Source: Bacillota bacterium (GTDB lineage Bacteria > Bacillota > Clostridia > Peptostreptococcales > Anaerovoracaceae). From it: 6,540 nt of DNA. Positions 1 through 6,506 of the stretch are shown in pieces (position 1 is the stretch's first letter; the number at the start of each line of letters is the position of its first letter). The stretch spans positions 1-6,540 of the forward strand of contig JAFRLD010000005.1 in NCBI GenBank assembly GCA_017431395.1. The letters are read 5' to 3'. The notes beneath the pieces are model-generated. The model saw only the letters and a program-made list of their open reading frames with translations, had not been told where the DNA came from and searched no databases. A program made the translations under genes and the position numbers.

Positions 1-9
1 ACCATTGCT

Positions 10-1479
10 CTACCGATTCCTCCCCCAGAAATTCCTCGTGAACAGAATAATGACGGTGAAGAGTTCCAGACGGCCGGTGATCATCAGGGCGCACAGGAAC
101 AGTTTCATGCCGGGATTATAGAAGTAGAAACTTCCGGTGTCGACGGCATGGGTGACGGCGGTGCCGGTGTTCGACAGCATGGCAATGGCCGTTGTAAGAT
201 TGGTCTCCATATCAAAGCCCTGTATGGACAGGATCAGACCGGAGAAGATGACCAGTCCGCCGTAGGTCAGAAGAAAGACGGTGATGTTCGAGACGATCGG
301 GGCGGAGACTGCGCTTCCGCCAAGCTTGACCGCGATGACAGAGCGCGGATGGAGCCTGCGGATACAGTTTCTGGAGATCAGCCGGACCATGACCAGGATA
401 CGTACGACCTTGATGGAGCCGGCGGTGGATGCAGAGCAGCCTCCAATGATCATCAGGGTCAGAAGTATGAACTGACAGGAGACAGGCCAGACCAGGCCAG
501 CCGCCTTCACATAGCCTGCTGTGCTGGCCATGCTTGATGTATGGAAAAAAGCTTCTACAAACGCATGGTGCAGGTCGTAGCCGCCGGTGCGCATAAGGCT
601 GAAAGTGCAGAGCAGCGTGGCGCAGGCGATGATGGTCATGTAGGCCCGGAATTCAACATCCTTTAATGCCTGAGTGATCCGTCCGGTCACTACATAATGG
701 TAGAGGATGAAGTTGATGGAAGCCAGGATGCAGAATACGGCGATGACCATTTCTACATAAAGACTGCCGATGGAAGCGATCCCTCCGGGGACGGGCGTCA
801 GCCCACCGGTACTGATGCAGCCCAGTGTCGTGACAGCGGCTTCAAAGCAGGTCATCTTCCCGGAGAGCATCAAAAGGATGAATTCCAGCGCGGAAAAAAT
901 GAAATAGGTCAGATAAAGCATTCTGGCGGAGCTGCTGGCCCGTGAAGTCGTTTTCTGATAGACCGGACCGGGGGTCTCCGCACGGACGATCGTCTGACCG
1001 CTGATGCCAAGAGTCGGAAGCACGGAGATCACGAAGACCAGGATACCCATCCCGCCGAGCCAGTGGCTGAGTGCCTTCCAGAGGAACAGACTCGGTGAAG
1101 TGATCGCGTTTCTGAGGGCAGTCGAACCCGTCGTAGTCATTCCGGAGGTCGACTCAAAAAAGGCATCGACCCAGTTTGTGGTCACACCGGAAAGGTAATA
1201 CGGGAACATGCCGATCAGGGAGGCGAGGAGCCAGCAGAGGGTTACGATCAGAAACCCGTCCCGGCTTCGGAAGCTGGTGTGATCCGAATGGAACAGCAGC
1301 GTGACCGCGAGACCGACCACAAGCGTCACCGGAGTACAGAGGCGAAAAGCATGTGCGGCCACTGTTTCTCCGGAAACCTCCGCGTAGATCCAGGGGATGA
1401 GCATGGCTGCGCCGATGATCAGGACGATCAATCCCAGTATCTTTATGAGTGCATTGTAGTTCGCTTTCTTTGATTTCAT
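10..1479 (-). CDS. trkH: TrkH family K+ uptake pore subunit (second copy)
   Basis: Integral membrane K+ translocating subunit of a Trk system, 489 aa, normal for TrkH and longer than KtrB. Two extra N-terminal membrane helices (about 12-64) precede the pore domain, as in TrkH. The four selectivity-filter loops are visible: TTTGST (115-120), STGG (223-226), STAGY (319-323) and SNTGT (436-440), each with its filter Gly. Also seen are the intramembrane gating-loop motif STAGSIK (351-357), the HPRSVIAVKLGG segment (377-388) and the C-terminal GRLELFT signature (469-475). The ATG at 1479 is chosen because it has AGAGGA about 5 bases upstream. The frame stays open to 1653, but those extra 58 codons overlap the preceding trkH and are Arg-rich and unlike TrkH. 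It is the last visible gene of trkA-trkH-trkH, 8 bases after the previous stop. The fourth filter loop (NTGTAV) departs from the usual N-V/M-G form, so its ion preference or kinetics may differ (inference). Confidence 0.93.
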   Translation of the reverse strand: MKSKKANYNALIKILGLIVLIIGAAMLIPWIYAEVSGETVAAHAFRLCTPVTLVVGLAVTLLFHSDHTSFRSRDGFLIVTLCWLLASLIGMFPYYLSGVTTNWVDAFFESTSGMTTTGSTALRNAITSPSLFLWKALSHWLGGMGILVFVISVLPTLGISGQTIVRAETPGPVYQKTTSRASSSARMLYLTYFIFSALEFILLMLSGKMTCFEAAVTTLGCISTGGLTPVPGGIASIGSLYVEMVIAVFCILASINFILYHYVVTGRITQALKDVEFRAYMTIIACATLLCTFSLMRTGGYDLHHAFVEAFFHTSSMASTAGYVKAAGLVWPVSCQFILLTLMIIGGCSASTAGSIKVVRILVMVRLISRNCIRRLHPRSVIAVKLGGSAVSAPIVSNITVFLLTYGGLVIFSGLILSIQGFDMETNLTTAIAMLSNTGTAVTHAVDTGSFYFYNPGMKLFLCALMITGRLELFTVIILFTRNFWGRNR

Positions 1480-1487
1480 ATATTCCT

Positions 1488-2948
1488 CTAATGCTCCCGC
1501 ATCCAGTATCTCGGGGTCAGCAGGATGACAATAGCGTATAATTCCAGTCTGCCTCCGATCATCAGAAGGGACAGCAGGCATTTCGATAACCAGTCGAATC
1601 CGGCGAAGGTCCCGCTGAGACCTAATGCGCCGAATGCGTGACCGACGTTGCAAAGGCAGGCCGCAGAGGCATTAAATGCCGTCGAAAGGCTCACTCCTCC
1701 GAAGGTAAGGAGGAAGGCACCGCTGAACAGGGCCGATAAGAACAGAAACGGCATGACAGCGACACTGGAGACAGCATCTGCCGTCATACCCTGTCCGTTC
1801 ATCCGGACGGTCTCAAAGAACTTGGTATGCAGCCGGGCAGAGACTCCATGGCGCACCAGCTTCAGCAGGATGCTGATCCGGGCGACCTTCAGCCCCCCTC
1901 CGGCGGAGGCAGTGCAGGCGCCGCAGAGCATCAAGAGCAGCAGGAGCATCTGTGCGAGCTCCGGCCACCGCCCATAATCCGCACTGAGGAAGCCTGTCGT
2001 CGATAAAAATGAAGCGCTTTCAAACAGAGCGTCACTGACCGCGCGTCCGGTGATCTGGCCACGGGCAACGGAACGGGATGCGGCGATCAGCAGGAAAGAG
2101 GAGGTCAGAAGCACTGCATACAGACGAACCTCGGAATTATGCATGAAAGCATAGATCCCGTTTCGGGGTCTTCTAAGGAACAGGTGATAATTGAGCCCGC
2201 TGATGATCATGAAAGCGCTCATGATCAGCGGGATACCGCAGCCCTCGAAGTGAGCGATGCTGTTATCATAGCGGGAGAAGCCGCAGGTGCTCACCGTCGA
2301 CATGCTGTGGATCAGCCCATTGAACGGGGTCATGCCGCTGATCGTCAGCAGGATGGTCTCAAGCAGTGTCAGCCCGGTATATATCAGAATGATGGTGCGG
2401 ATACTGTCGATCATCCGGGGGGAGACCTGCTCCAGCACCGGTCCATAATTATCCGGAGTGTTCAGCCTCTGTCCATTCAGACCAAGTGCCGGCATCAATG
2501 TGATGGCGATCAAAAGGATCGCGATGCCGCCGAGCCAGCCGGTCATGGATCTCCAGAAAAGGATCCCATGGGACAGATGATTGATATGATGAAGTGTCGT
2601 TGCCCCTGTCGTAGTGAAGCCGGAGCAGGACTCAAAAAAAGCCGACGAAGGATCCGAGATTACGCCGGTGATGATATATGGGAGTGCGCCAATGGCGGAC
2701 ATGATGATCCAAAGGATAAGGACGATGAGAAAACCATCCCCGATGTGGAGTTTGCCGGGCCTGCTTTTGCAGAAGAAACGGCTGCAGATGCCTGCCAGTA
2801 TCACGATCAGACCGGTCCATAGAAACGGCAGATCTCCCTGCCATTCTCCGCAGATCAGGGATACGACAAAACTCAGGATCATAGCCAATCCCAGAACATA
2901 GAGAGCGATCCCGCAGATTCGGGTTACAGAACGAAAGACATGTGCCAT
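1488..2948 (-). CDS. trkH: TrkH family K+ uptake pore subunit (first copy)
   Basis: Integral membrane K+ translocating subunit, 486 aa, full length for TrkH. Filter loops are TTTGAT (112-117), STCGF (220-224), STTGF (316-320) and CNVGH (433-437), all with the conserved Gly. The gating loop reads ASAGGGLK (347-354), and the C-terminal GGRLELY signature is at 465-471. The ATG at 2948 follows AGGTGA, which contains the TGA stop of trkA, so translation is probably coupled to trkA with a 6-base gap. Compared with the second copy, the overall fold is the same but the sequences are clearly diverged, so this is an old duplication or two separate subfamilies. Here the usual HPR.V..VKL segment is replaced by HTKFFETVRMNG (374-385). 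It is expected to assemble as a dimer on the cytoplasmic TrkA ring. How labour is divided between the two TrkH copies cannot be read from sequence. Confidence 0.94.
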   Translation of the reverse strand: MAHVFRSVTRICGIALYVLGLAMILSFVVSLICGEWQGDLPFLWTGLIVILAGICSRFFCKSRPGKLHIGDGFLIVLILWIIMSAIGALPYIITGVISDPSSAFFESCSGFTTTGATTLHHINHLSHGILFWRSMTGWLGGIAILLIAITLMPALGLNGQRLNTPDNYGPVLEQVSPRMIDSIRTIILIYTGLTLLETILLTISGMTPFNGLIHSMSTVSTCGFSRYDNSIAHFEGCGIPLIMSAFMIISGLNYHLFLRRPRNGIYAFMHNSEVRLYAVLLTSSFLLIAASRSVARGQITGRAVSDALFESASFLSTTGFLSADYGRWPELAQMLLLLLMLCGACTASAGGGLKVARISILLKLVRHGVSARLHTKFFETVRMNGQGMTADAVSSVAVMPFLFLSALFSGAFLLTFGGVSLSTAFNASAACLCNVGHAFGALGLSGTFAGFDWLSKCLLSLLMIGGRLELYAIVILLTPRYWMREH

Positions 2949-2954
2949 GACAAA

Positions 2955-4328
2955 TCACCTGCGGAACAGGAAATGAAGTCGGCTGTTGTCTTTTAACAGC
3001 TTTTCGGTACTGGAGATATCGCTGATCAGGCTGAGCATGATCACTCTGTCGTTGTCTTCGATGACCGTATCTCCGGTCGGGATGATCACATCGCTGCCAC
3101 GGTGGATGGCGGCGATGATGATGCTCTTCGGAAGATCCAGATTCTTCAGAGGCACGCCGACAAAATCCATGTGGGAGCCGGCGATGACCTCCATGATCTC
3201 CGCCTGCCCCTGGATGAGCTGGGAGGAGAGGATCTTTTTCTTGCCCTGGACGAGACGTACGATGGTGCTGGTCGTGATATCCTGCGGATTCAGGACCATA
3301 TCGATACCGAGCGCCGAGATGATCTCCGTGTATGTGGAACGGCTGACTTTGGCGATGACGTCTTCGATCCCTCTCTGCTTGGCAGTCAGTGCCAGCAGCA
3401 GGTTGTCCTCATCGAAGCCGGTGGCGGTCACGACAGCGTCCATGGAGTCTATATTCTCTTCTTCGAGGAGATTCATATCTCCGGCGTGGCCTCTCAGGAC
3501 CATGACATCGTCCAGATGGGTCGACAGGTAGTGACAGCGGTCTTTATCCCGCTCGATGACCTTGACGGCCGCACCGAACTCGGACAGCATCTTCGCGAGG
3601 TAAAACCCGGTCTTGCCGCCGCCCATGATCATGACCTTCTGAAGGTCCGTATACTTGCCCCGTTCATGTACTTTTTTGTTCAGCTGCTGGATCGGTTCCT
3701 TCTCTCCGACGACATAAAGGAAGTCATCCTGCATGATAACATCTTCTCCATGGGGGATGATGACCTTGCCGTTACGGGAGATCCCGACGACCAGCATGTT
3801 AGGAAGTATATTCGAGAATTCGGGGATCGGCAGACCGATCAACTCCTTGTATTTGTCCGCTTTGAACTCCAGGAGGGAGATCTTGCCGCTGGAGAAAATA
3901 CCATTGCTCAGGGTATACTTCTCCGCCAGATATTTATAGATCTCTACCGTGATCCCGAGGTCCGGGTTGACCACGTAGTCGATATCCATGTTTTCTTTGA
4001 TGAATTCCAGCTGCTGCATGTGCTCCGGGTCACGGATTCGGGCGATGACCTTGCCGCAGCCGAGTTTCTTGGCGAAGGAAGCGATGACGATATTCGTCTC
4101 ATCGTTTTTCGTCGTAGTGATCAGAAAATCATAGGAAGAGATTCCCATAGACTTCAGCGCGGAGATCTCCTTCGCGTTGGCGTTTACAGTCATGACGTCC
4201 ATCTGTCCGCTCACCCTCTGAAGTTTGTTTTCCAGCGTATCGATGACGGTGACCGCGTTATCTCCGTCAAGGAGTGCTTTGGCGATATTGGTGCCGAGTT
4301 TACCGGCGCCGACGATAGCGACTTTCAT
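2955..4328 (-). CDS. trkA: TrkA, two-RCK NAD(H)/nucleotide-binding regulator of K+ uptake
   Basis: Cytoplasmic peripheral subunit that binds nucleotide and gates TrkH. The 457 aa length matches classical TrkA and is about twice that of the single-RCK KtrA. The layout is a tandem repeat of Rossmann (RCK/TrkA-N) and TrkA-C domains. The first Rossmann fold has GAGKLG at 7-12 and an acidic Asp30 at the end of the second strand, then IARIRDPEH (95-103). The first TrkA-C is about 140-220. The second Rossmann fold has GGGKTG at 236-241 with Glu259 in the acidic position, and the second TrkA-C is about 370-450. Both glycine loops are intact, so both sites probably bind a dinucleotide. The ATG at 4328 has AAGGA about 7 bases upstream. 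It is the first gene of the operon, has its own promoter, and is divergent from the MBL-fold gene. Confidence 0.96.
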   Translation of the reverse strand: MKVAIVGAGKLGTNIAKALLDGDNAVTVIDTLENKLQRVSGQMDVMTVNANAKEISALKSMGISSYDFLITTTKNDETNIVIASFAKKLGCGKVIARIRDPEHMQQLEFIKENMDIDYVVNPDLGITVEIYKYLAEKYTLSNGIFSSGKISLLEFKADKYKELIGLPIPEFSNILPNMLVVGISRNGKVIIPHGEDVIMQDDFLYVVGEKEPIQQLNKKVHERGKYTDLQKVMIMGGGKTGFYLAKMLSEFGAAVKVIERDKDRCHYLSTHLDDVMVLRGHAGDMNLLEEENIDSMDAVVTATGFDEDNLLLALTAKQRGIEDVIAKVSRSTYTEIISALGIDMVLNPQDITTSTIVRLVQGKKKILSSQLIQGQAEIMEVIAGSHMDFVGVPLKNLDLPKSIIIAAIHRGSDVIIPTGDTVIEDNDRVIMLSLISDISSTEKLLKDNSRLHFLFRR

Positions 4329-4363
4329 TGTGATTCCTTCCTGATCTTCCTTAAACTTAATAC

Positions 4364-4392
4364 ATTGTACGACTTCCCGAAGATGAAATCAA
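4364..4392 (-). promoter_or_regulatory. Sigma-A type promoter of the trkA-trkH-trkH operon
   Basis: On the minus strand, TTGATT (4392-4387) and TACAAT (4369-4364) are separated by 17 bases, close to the TTGACA/TATAAT consensus. Transcription would start near 4357, leaving a leader of about 29 bases before the trkA ATG, with AAGGA in it. No riboswitch or attenuator fits in so short a leader. A c-di-AMP K+ riboswitch, often found before K+ transporter genes in Gram-positives, is therefore not present here. Confidence 0.72.
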
Positions 4393-4466
4393 GTATTGTC
4401 TGTTTTCGCATTTTTGGTAGCTTTCGGACCAGCTTTTGCAGTATACTGGTACCATTGGAGGGCAAT

Positions 4467-5063
4467 ATGGAGATCAAACGATTCATCGGTGGCATCCTCG
4501 AGGCCAACGGGTATGTGATCAGCGATCCGCAGAGCGGCAGCTGCTTTATCATCGATCCGGGATACAGGCCGAAGGTGTTTTCTCAATATATCGCAAAGGC
4601 TGGACTGGACCCTGCAGGGATCCTTCTGACCCACCATCACAGCGATCATACCGGGGCGGCGGAGCAGCTCAGGAAGACGCTTGGCTGTCCGGTCTATATC
4701 CACCGGCTGGATGCAGACCGGTATGGTGAGTGGACGGATGTATATCTGGATGGGGGAGAGACCCTGCATCTGGGTGAGGAACGGTTTCAGGTCCTGCACA
4801 CGCCGGGGCACACGAAGGGGAGCATCTGTTTCCTCTTTCGCAAAAGCAGGGCATGCTTTACGGGGGATTTCGTATTCAACGTGGATCTGGGACGGACCGA
4901 TCTCAATGATGGATCGGAGGAAGAGATGCGGCAGAGCATCCTGAATGTGGCGGATCGCTGGCCCGGAGACATGACCATTTATCCGGGACATGGCGATTCC
5001 TGCACCATGCGGACCGTACGGAAGATCAATCAGGAATTCATCGACATCGTAGCTAAGAGGTGA
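4467..5063 (+). CDS. MBL-fold metallohydrolase, glyoxalase II-like
   Basis: Soluble, probably cytoplasmic di-metal hydrolase of the metallo-beta-lactamase superfamily, 198 aa. Zinc ligands are all present: the HHHSDH block gives His56, His58, Asp60 and His61, then His115 in TPGHT, Asp134 in TGDFVF and His175 in PGHG. GRTDL (142-146) and the short length are typical of YcbL/GloB-like small hydrolases, which act on thioesters such as S-lactoylglutathione-type substrates. The true substrate cannot be told, and glutathione is usually absent in Clostridia. The ATG at 4467 is chosen because GGAGGG lies 4 bases upstream and the family N-terminus begins here. The frame is open far upstream on the strand opposite trkA, but that part is not protein-like. 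A possible -10 TATACT (4442-4447) lies just upstream without a clear -35. It is followed 3 bases later by the HAD gene. Confidence 0.9.
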   Translation: MEIKRFIGGILEANGYVISDPQSGSCFIIDPGYRPKVFSQYIAKAGLDPAGILLTHHHSDHTGAAEQLRKTLGCPVYIHRLDADRYGEWTDVYLDGGETLHLGEERFQVLHTPGHTKGSICFLFRKSRACFTGDFVFNVDLGRTDLNDGSEEEMRQSILNVADRWPGDMTIYPGHGDSCTMRTVRKINQEFIDIVAKR

Positions 5064-5066
5064 TTT

Positions 5067-5891
5067 ATGGCAATCAAACTGGTCGCACTCGACCTGGACG
5101 GAACAACCATCAATAATGACAGAGTCATCAGCAGGAGAAACCGGGAGGCGATGGCAAGAGCCGCGGAGCAGGGCGTGAATATCGTCGTTGCTACGGGACG
5201 ACCGCTGGCCGCGCTCCCTCCGGACGTTTTTGAGATCGAGGCGATCCGTTATGCGCTGACTTCAAACGGGGCATCGATCACGGATATCAGGGAAAACACT
5301 ACATTCTATGAGAACTGCCTTTCCCCGGTGGCGGTGCATGCGGCGGTGGAGCTCCTGAGACAGTATGATTATGTGCTGGAGACCTTCGTGAAAGGCACCG
5401 CCTATATCGAAGGCTGGTACTACCGGCAGGTGGAGGAGACCCATGACTGTTTCCGGGATGTGAATTACATTCTGAACACCAGAAATCCGGTGGATGATAT
5501 TTACGCGTTCATGATGGAGCACGATGAGCACCTGGAGAACATCAATGTCAATTTCGAGAATCTGGATGAGAAGCCGGGGATGTATGAGAAACTGATCCAG
5601 CTTCCCGAGGCCACCATTACGAGCTCCTTTGATCACAACCTTGAGATCGGCGGGGCGACCACCAGCAAAGCGGAGGCGCTCCGGCAGATGGGGAAACTCC
5701 TCGGGATCGACCGCAGTGAGATGATGGCGATCGGAGACAGCCCCAACGACATCGCCATGCTCCTCGAATCCGGGACCCCGGTGGCGGTGGGCAATGCCAA
5801 ACCGGAAGTCAAGAAGATCGCGGCATACATCGCGCCGACCAACCATGAAGACGGGGTAGCGGATGCGATCGAGAAATTTGTGCTTAGATGA
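5067..5891 (+). CDS. Cof-type HAD-IIB family phosphatase
   Basis: Soluble phosphatase of the haloacid dehalogenase superfamily, Cof/YbjI-like subfamily IIB, 274 aa, normal length. Motif I is DLDGT (9-13), with nucleophile Asp9 and acid/base Asp11. Motif II is the Thr43 of VVATGRP. Motif III is Lys201 in TTSKAEAL, and motif IV is GDSPND (223-228), which binds Mg2+. The region between about 85 and 190 is the IIB cap domain, which sets the substrate, commonly sugar phosphates or phosphorylated cofactors such as FMN or PLP. The substrate here is not determinable. The ATG at 5067 has AGAGG about 6 bases upstream, inside the end of the MBL gene whose stop is 3 bases away, so the two are surely co-transcribed and probably translationally coupled. 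No frameshift or missing residue is seen. Confidence 0.95.
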   Translation: MAIKLVALDLDGTTINNDRVISRRNREAMARAAEQGVNIVVATGRPLAALPPDVFEIEAIRYALTSNGASITDIRENTTFYENCLSPVAVHAAVELLRQYDYVLETFVKGTAYIEGWYYRQVEETHDCFRDVNYILNTRNPVDDIYAFMMEHDEHLENINVNFENLDEKPGMYEKLIQLPEATITSSFDHNLEIGGATTSKAEALRQMGKLLGIDRSEMMAIGDSPNDIAMLLESGTPVAVGNAKPEVKKIAAYIAPTNHEDGVADAIEKFVLR

Positions 5892-5914
5892 CTTATATAG
5901 TTCGTTCTTTTTTT

Positions 5915-6120
5915 GTGCTGCGAGGCTAGCAGGCCGTGTCTTCGCTAAGTCCTCGTCGCAGTGATCCGCGGAGACTCGCTCAAAGACAATAGAAACGCCA
6001 GGAAAACGCGCACTTCGTGCTCAAACAGTTCCTGGCGTTTTACTATTCTCTTTTCTCGCTTCGTCTGTGGATCGCCGCTGCTCCTGCGGAATCGCTCCGG
6101 ACAGCCAGCTGGGCTCGCAC
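5915..6120. repeat. 206-base imperfect palindrome, likely interspersed repeat or MITE-like element
   Basis: The two halves are imperfect reverse complements over almost their whole length. Matching pairs from outside in are TGCGAG (5919-5924) with CTCGCA (6114-6119), GTGATCC with GGATCGC, AGAC with GTCT, AAAGA (5982-5986) with TCTTT (6049-6053), AATAG (5988-5992) with CTATT (6043-6047), and a perfect 12-bp core 5993-6004 with 6029-6040. It is a GC-rich block flanked by AT-rich DNA: a run of seven T before it and AATAAAGGTAAATTATGG after it. It contains no credible gene. Long palindromes like this in intergenic space are usually dispersed repeats or miniature transposable elements. That cannot be confirmed without seeing other copies, and no target duplication is obvious. 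Confidence 0.55.
5988..6047 (+). terminator. Core hairpin of the palindrome, possible rho-independent terminator
   Basis: AAACGCCAGGAA (5993-6004) pairs perfectly with TTCCTGGCGTTT (6029-6040). The stem extends to AATAG/CTATT across a 2-base bulge, and the loop holds a small GCAC-TTC-GTGC hairpin. On the plus strand it is followed by a TTTTACTATTCTCTTTTC stretch, moderately T-rich. It could end transcription of the MBL-HAD operon about 100 bases after its stop. The T tract is interrupted, so termination strength is uncertain. Confidence 0.45.
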
Positions 6121-6140
6121 CAATAAAGGTAAATTATGGA

Positions 6141-6169
6141 TTGACAGCCATATAATGTCACTGTATAAT
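6141..6169 (+). promoter_or_regulatory. yraN: Consensus sigma-A promoter of yraN
   Basis: TTGACA (6141-6146) and TATAAT (6164-6169) are both perfect consensus hexamers with an ideal 17-base spacer. The start site would be near 6176, giving a leader of about 45 bases. The yraN ribosome binding site AAGGGG (6207-6212) lies 8 bases before the ATG. A second TATAAT at 6151-6156 lies within the spacer and has no partner -35. Confidence 0.82.
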
Positions 6170-6192
6170 TATTACATAATATGGTAATTATA
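6164..6192. promoter_or_regulatory. AT-rich 8-bp dyad across the yraN -10 and start site
   Basis: TATAATTA (6164-6171) is the exact reverse complement of TAATTATA (6185-6192), with 13 bases between. It covers the -10 element and the predicted start site, which is a typical position for a repressor operator. It is made only of A and T in an AT-rich stretch, so chance is a real alternative. No regulator gene is visible nearby. Confidence 0.28.
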
Positions 6193-6220
6193 GGAATTTG
6201 ATAAAAAAGGGGCGTTATAC

Positions 6221-6472
6221 ATGGACAAAAGGAAACTGGGAGAGATCGGAGAGAACATGGCGGCGGAACTGCTGCGGAATAAGGGCTACGATATCCTGCG
6301 CAGGAACTATCGCTGCCGTCAGGGGGACGTTATCACGCAAATATTGATACAGACTAATTCTCGGGGGCATCCGCTGAACGTGTTGGTTTCAAGGCGTTTA
6401 GAGGATAAATGCTCCCGATACTCTTTCAAAAAAGTATCTTATCCCATCGACAGATTAAGGCTCGACAAATAA
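6221..6472 (+). pseudogene. yraN: YraN/UPF0102 family protein, disrupted after about codon 37
   Basis: Residues 1-37 match the N-terminus of the YraN (UPF0102) endonuclease-like fold: GEIGENMAAELL, then KGYDILRRNYRCRQGDV. The family normally runs to about 115-125 aa and continues from this Gly-Glu/Asp-Ile/Val into an Asp, then a hydrophobic strand and an E-V-K-x-R motif, which form the nuclease-like active site. Here codon 38 is Ile and nothing after it resembles the family. The frame runs on for 45 unrelated codons to a TAA at 6470-6472. The change coincides with a drop in GC, so the gene looks cut by an insertion or rearrangement near 6326-6334 rather than by a point mutation. The start is secure: AAGGGG 8 bases upstream and a consensus promoter. 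The truncated product should lack any YraN activity. Confidence 0.75.
6363..6444 (+). ncRNA. Candidate pseudoknotted structured RNA
   Basis: Four helices can be drawn by eye. GGGGGCAT (6363-6370) pairs with ATGCTCCC (6409-6416), 8 bp with one G-T. Inside it, TGAACGTGTT (6375-6384) pairs with AAGGCGTTTA (6391-6400), with one mismatch and two wobbles. GATACT (6417-6422) pairs with AGTATC (6433-6438). GGATAA (6403-6408), inside the first helix, pairs with TTATCC (6439-6444), outside it, forming a pseudoknot. The helices abut with almost no unpaired bases between them, which argues for real selection. RNAs of this style occur at the ends of IS200/IS605 elements (omega RNAs of TnpB/IscB) and in cis-regulatory leaders. 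The family is not recognised and the functional strand is not certain. Confidence 0.4.
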
Positions 6473-6506
6473 TCCATTTTAGTATGTGTACATCTACATT
6501 ATAGGA

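Noticed and set aside
1480..1653. Possible 58-residue N-terminal extension of the second TrkH.
   Set aside because: It overlaps the first trkH, is Arg-rich and unlike TrkH, and a proper ATG with AGAGGA lies at 1479.
2139..2822. Plus-strand 227-codon frame opposite the first trkH.
   Set aside because: The composition is that of an antisense shadow with no motif or convincing ribosome binding site, and the opposite strand clearly encodes TrkH.
3102..4466. Long plus-strand open frame opposite trkA that runs in frame into the MBL gene.
   Set aside because: The translated part is rich in Asp, Arg and His with no domain, and mirrors trkA codon use. The MBL protein has its own ribosome binding site and a normal family N-terminus at 4467.
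4389..4991. Minus-strand 200-codon frame opposite the MBL gene.
   Set aside because: The plus strand has every metal ligand of an MBL protein, while this frame has no recognisable domain.
5892..5914. T7 run at 5908-5914 just after the HAD gene, considered as a terminator tail.
   Set aside because: No GC-rich stem precedes it. The stable hairpin lies further downstream at 5988-6047.
5961..6155. 64-codon plus-strand frame between the HAD gene and yraN.
   Set aside because: It lies across the palindrome, has no ribosome binding site, and its sequence is explained by the repeat.
6323..6333. GGGGACGTTAT resembles the 5' end of tmRNA (GGGGACGTTAC).
   Set aside because: The following TTCGACAGG block, the tag reading frame and the tRNA-like 3' end are absent, and the match lies in the yraN coding frame.
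6349..6367. ACAGACTAATTCTCGGGGG resembles the R (P7) segment of group I introns, raising the idea of an IStron.
   Set aside because: The partner P7 strand (a TAGTC-like segment downstream) is missing on the plus strand, and only about 20 bases separate it from the yraN junction, too few for P1-P6.
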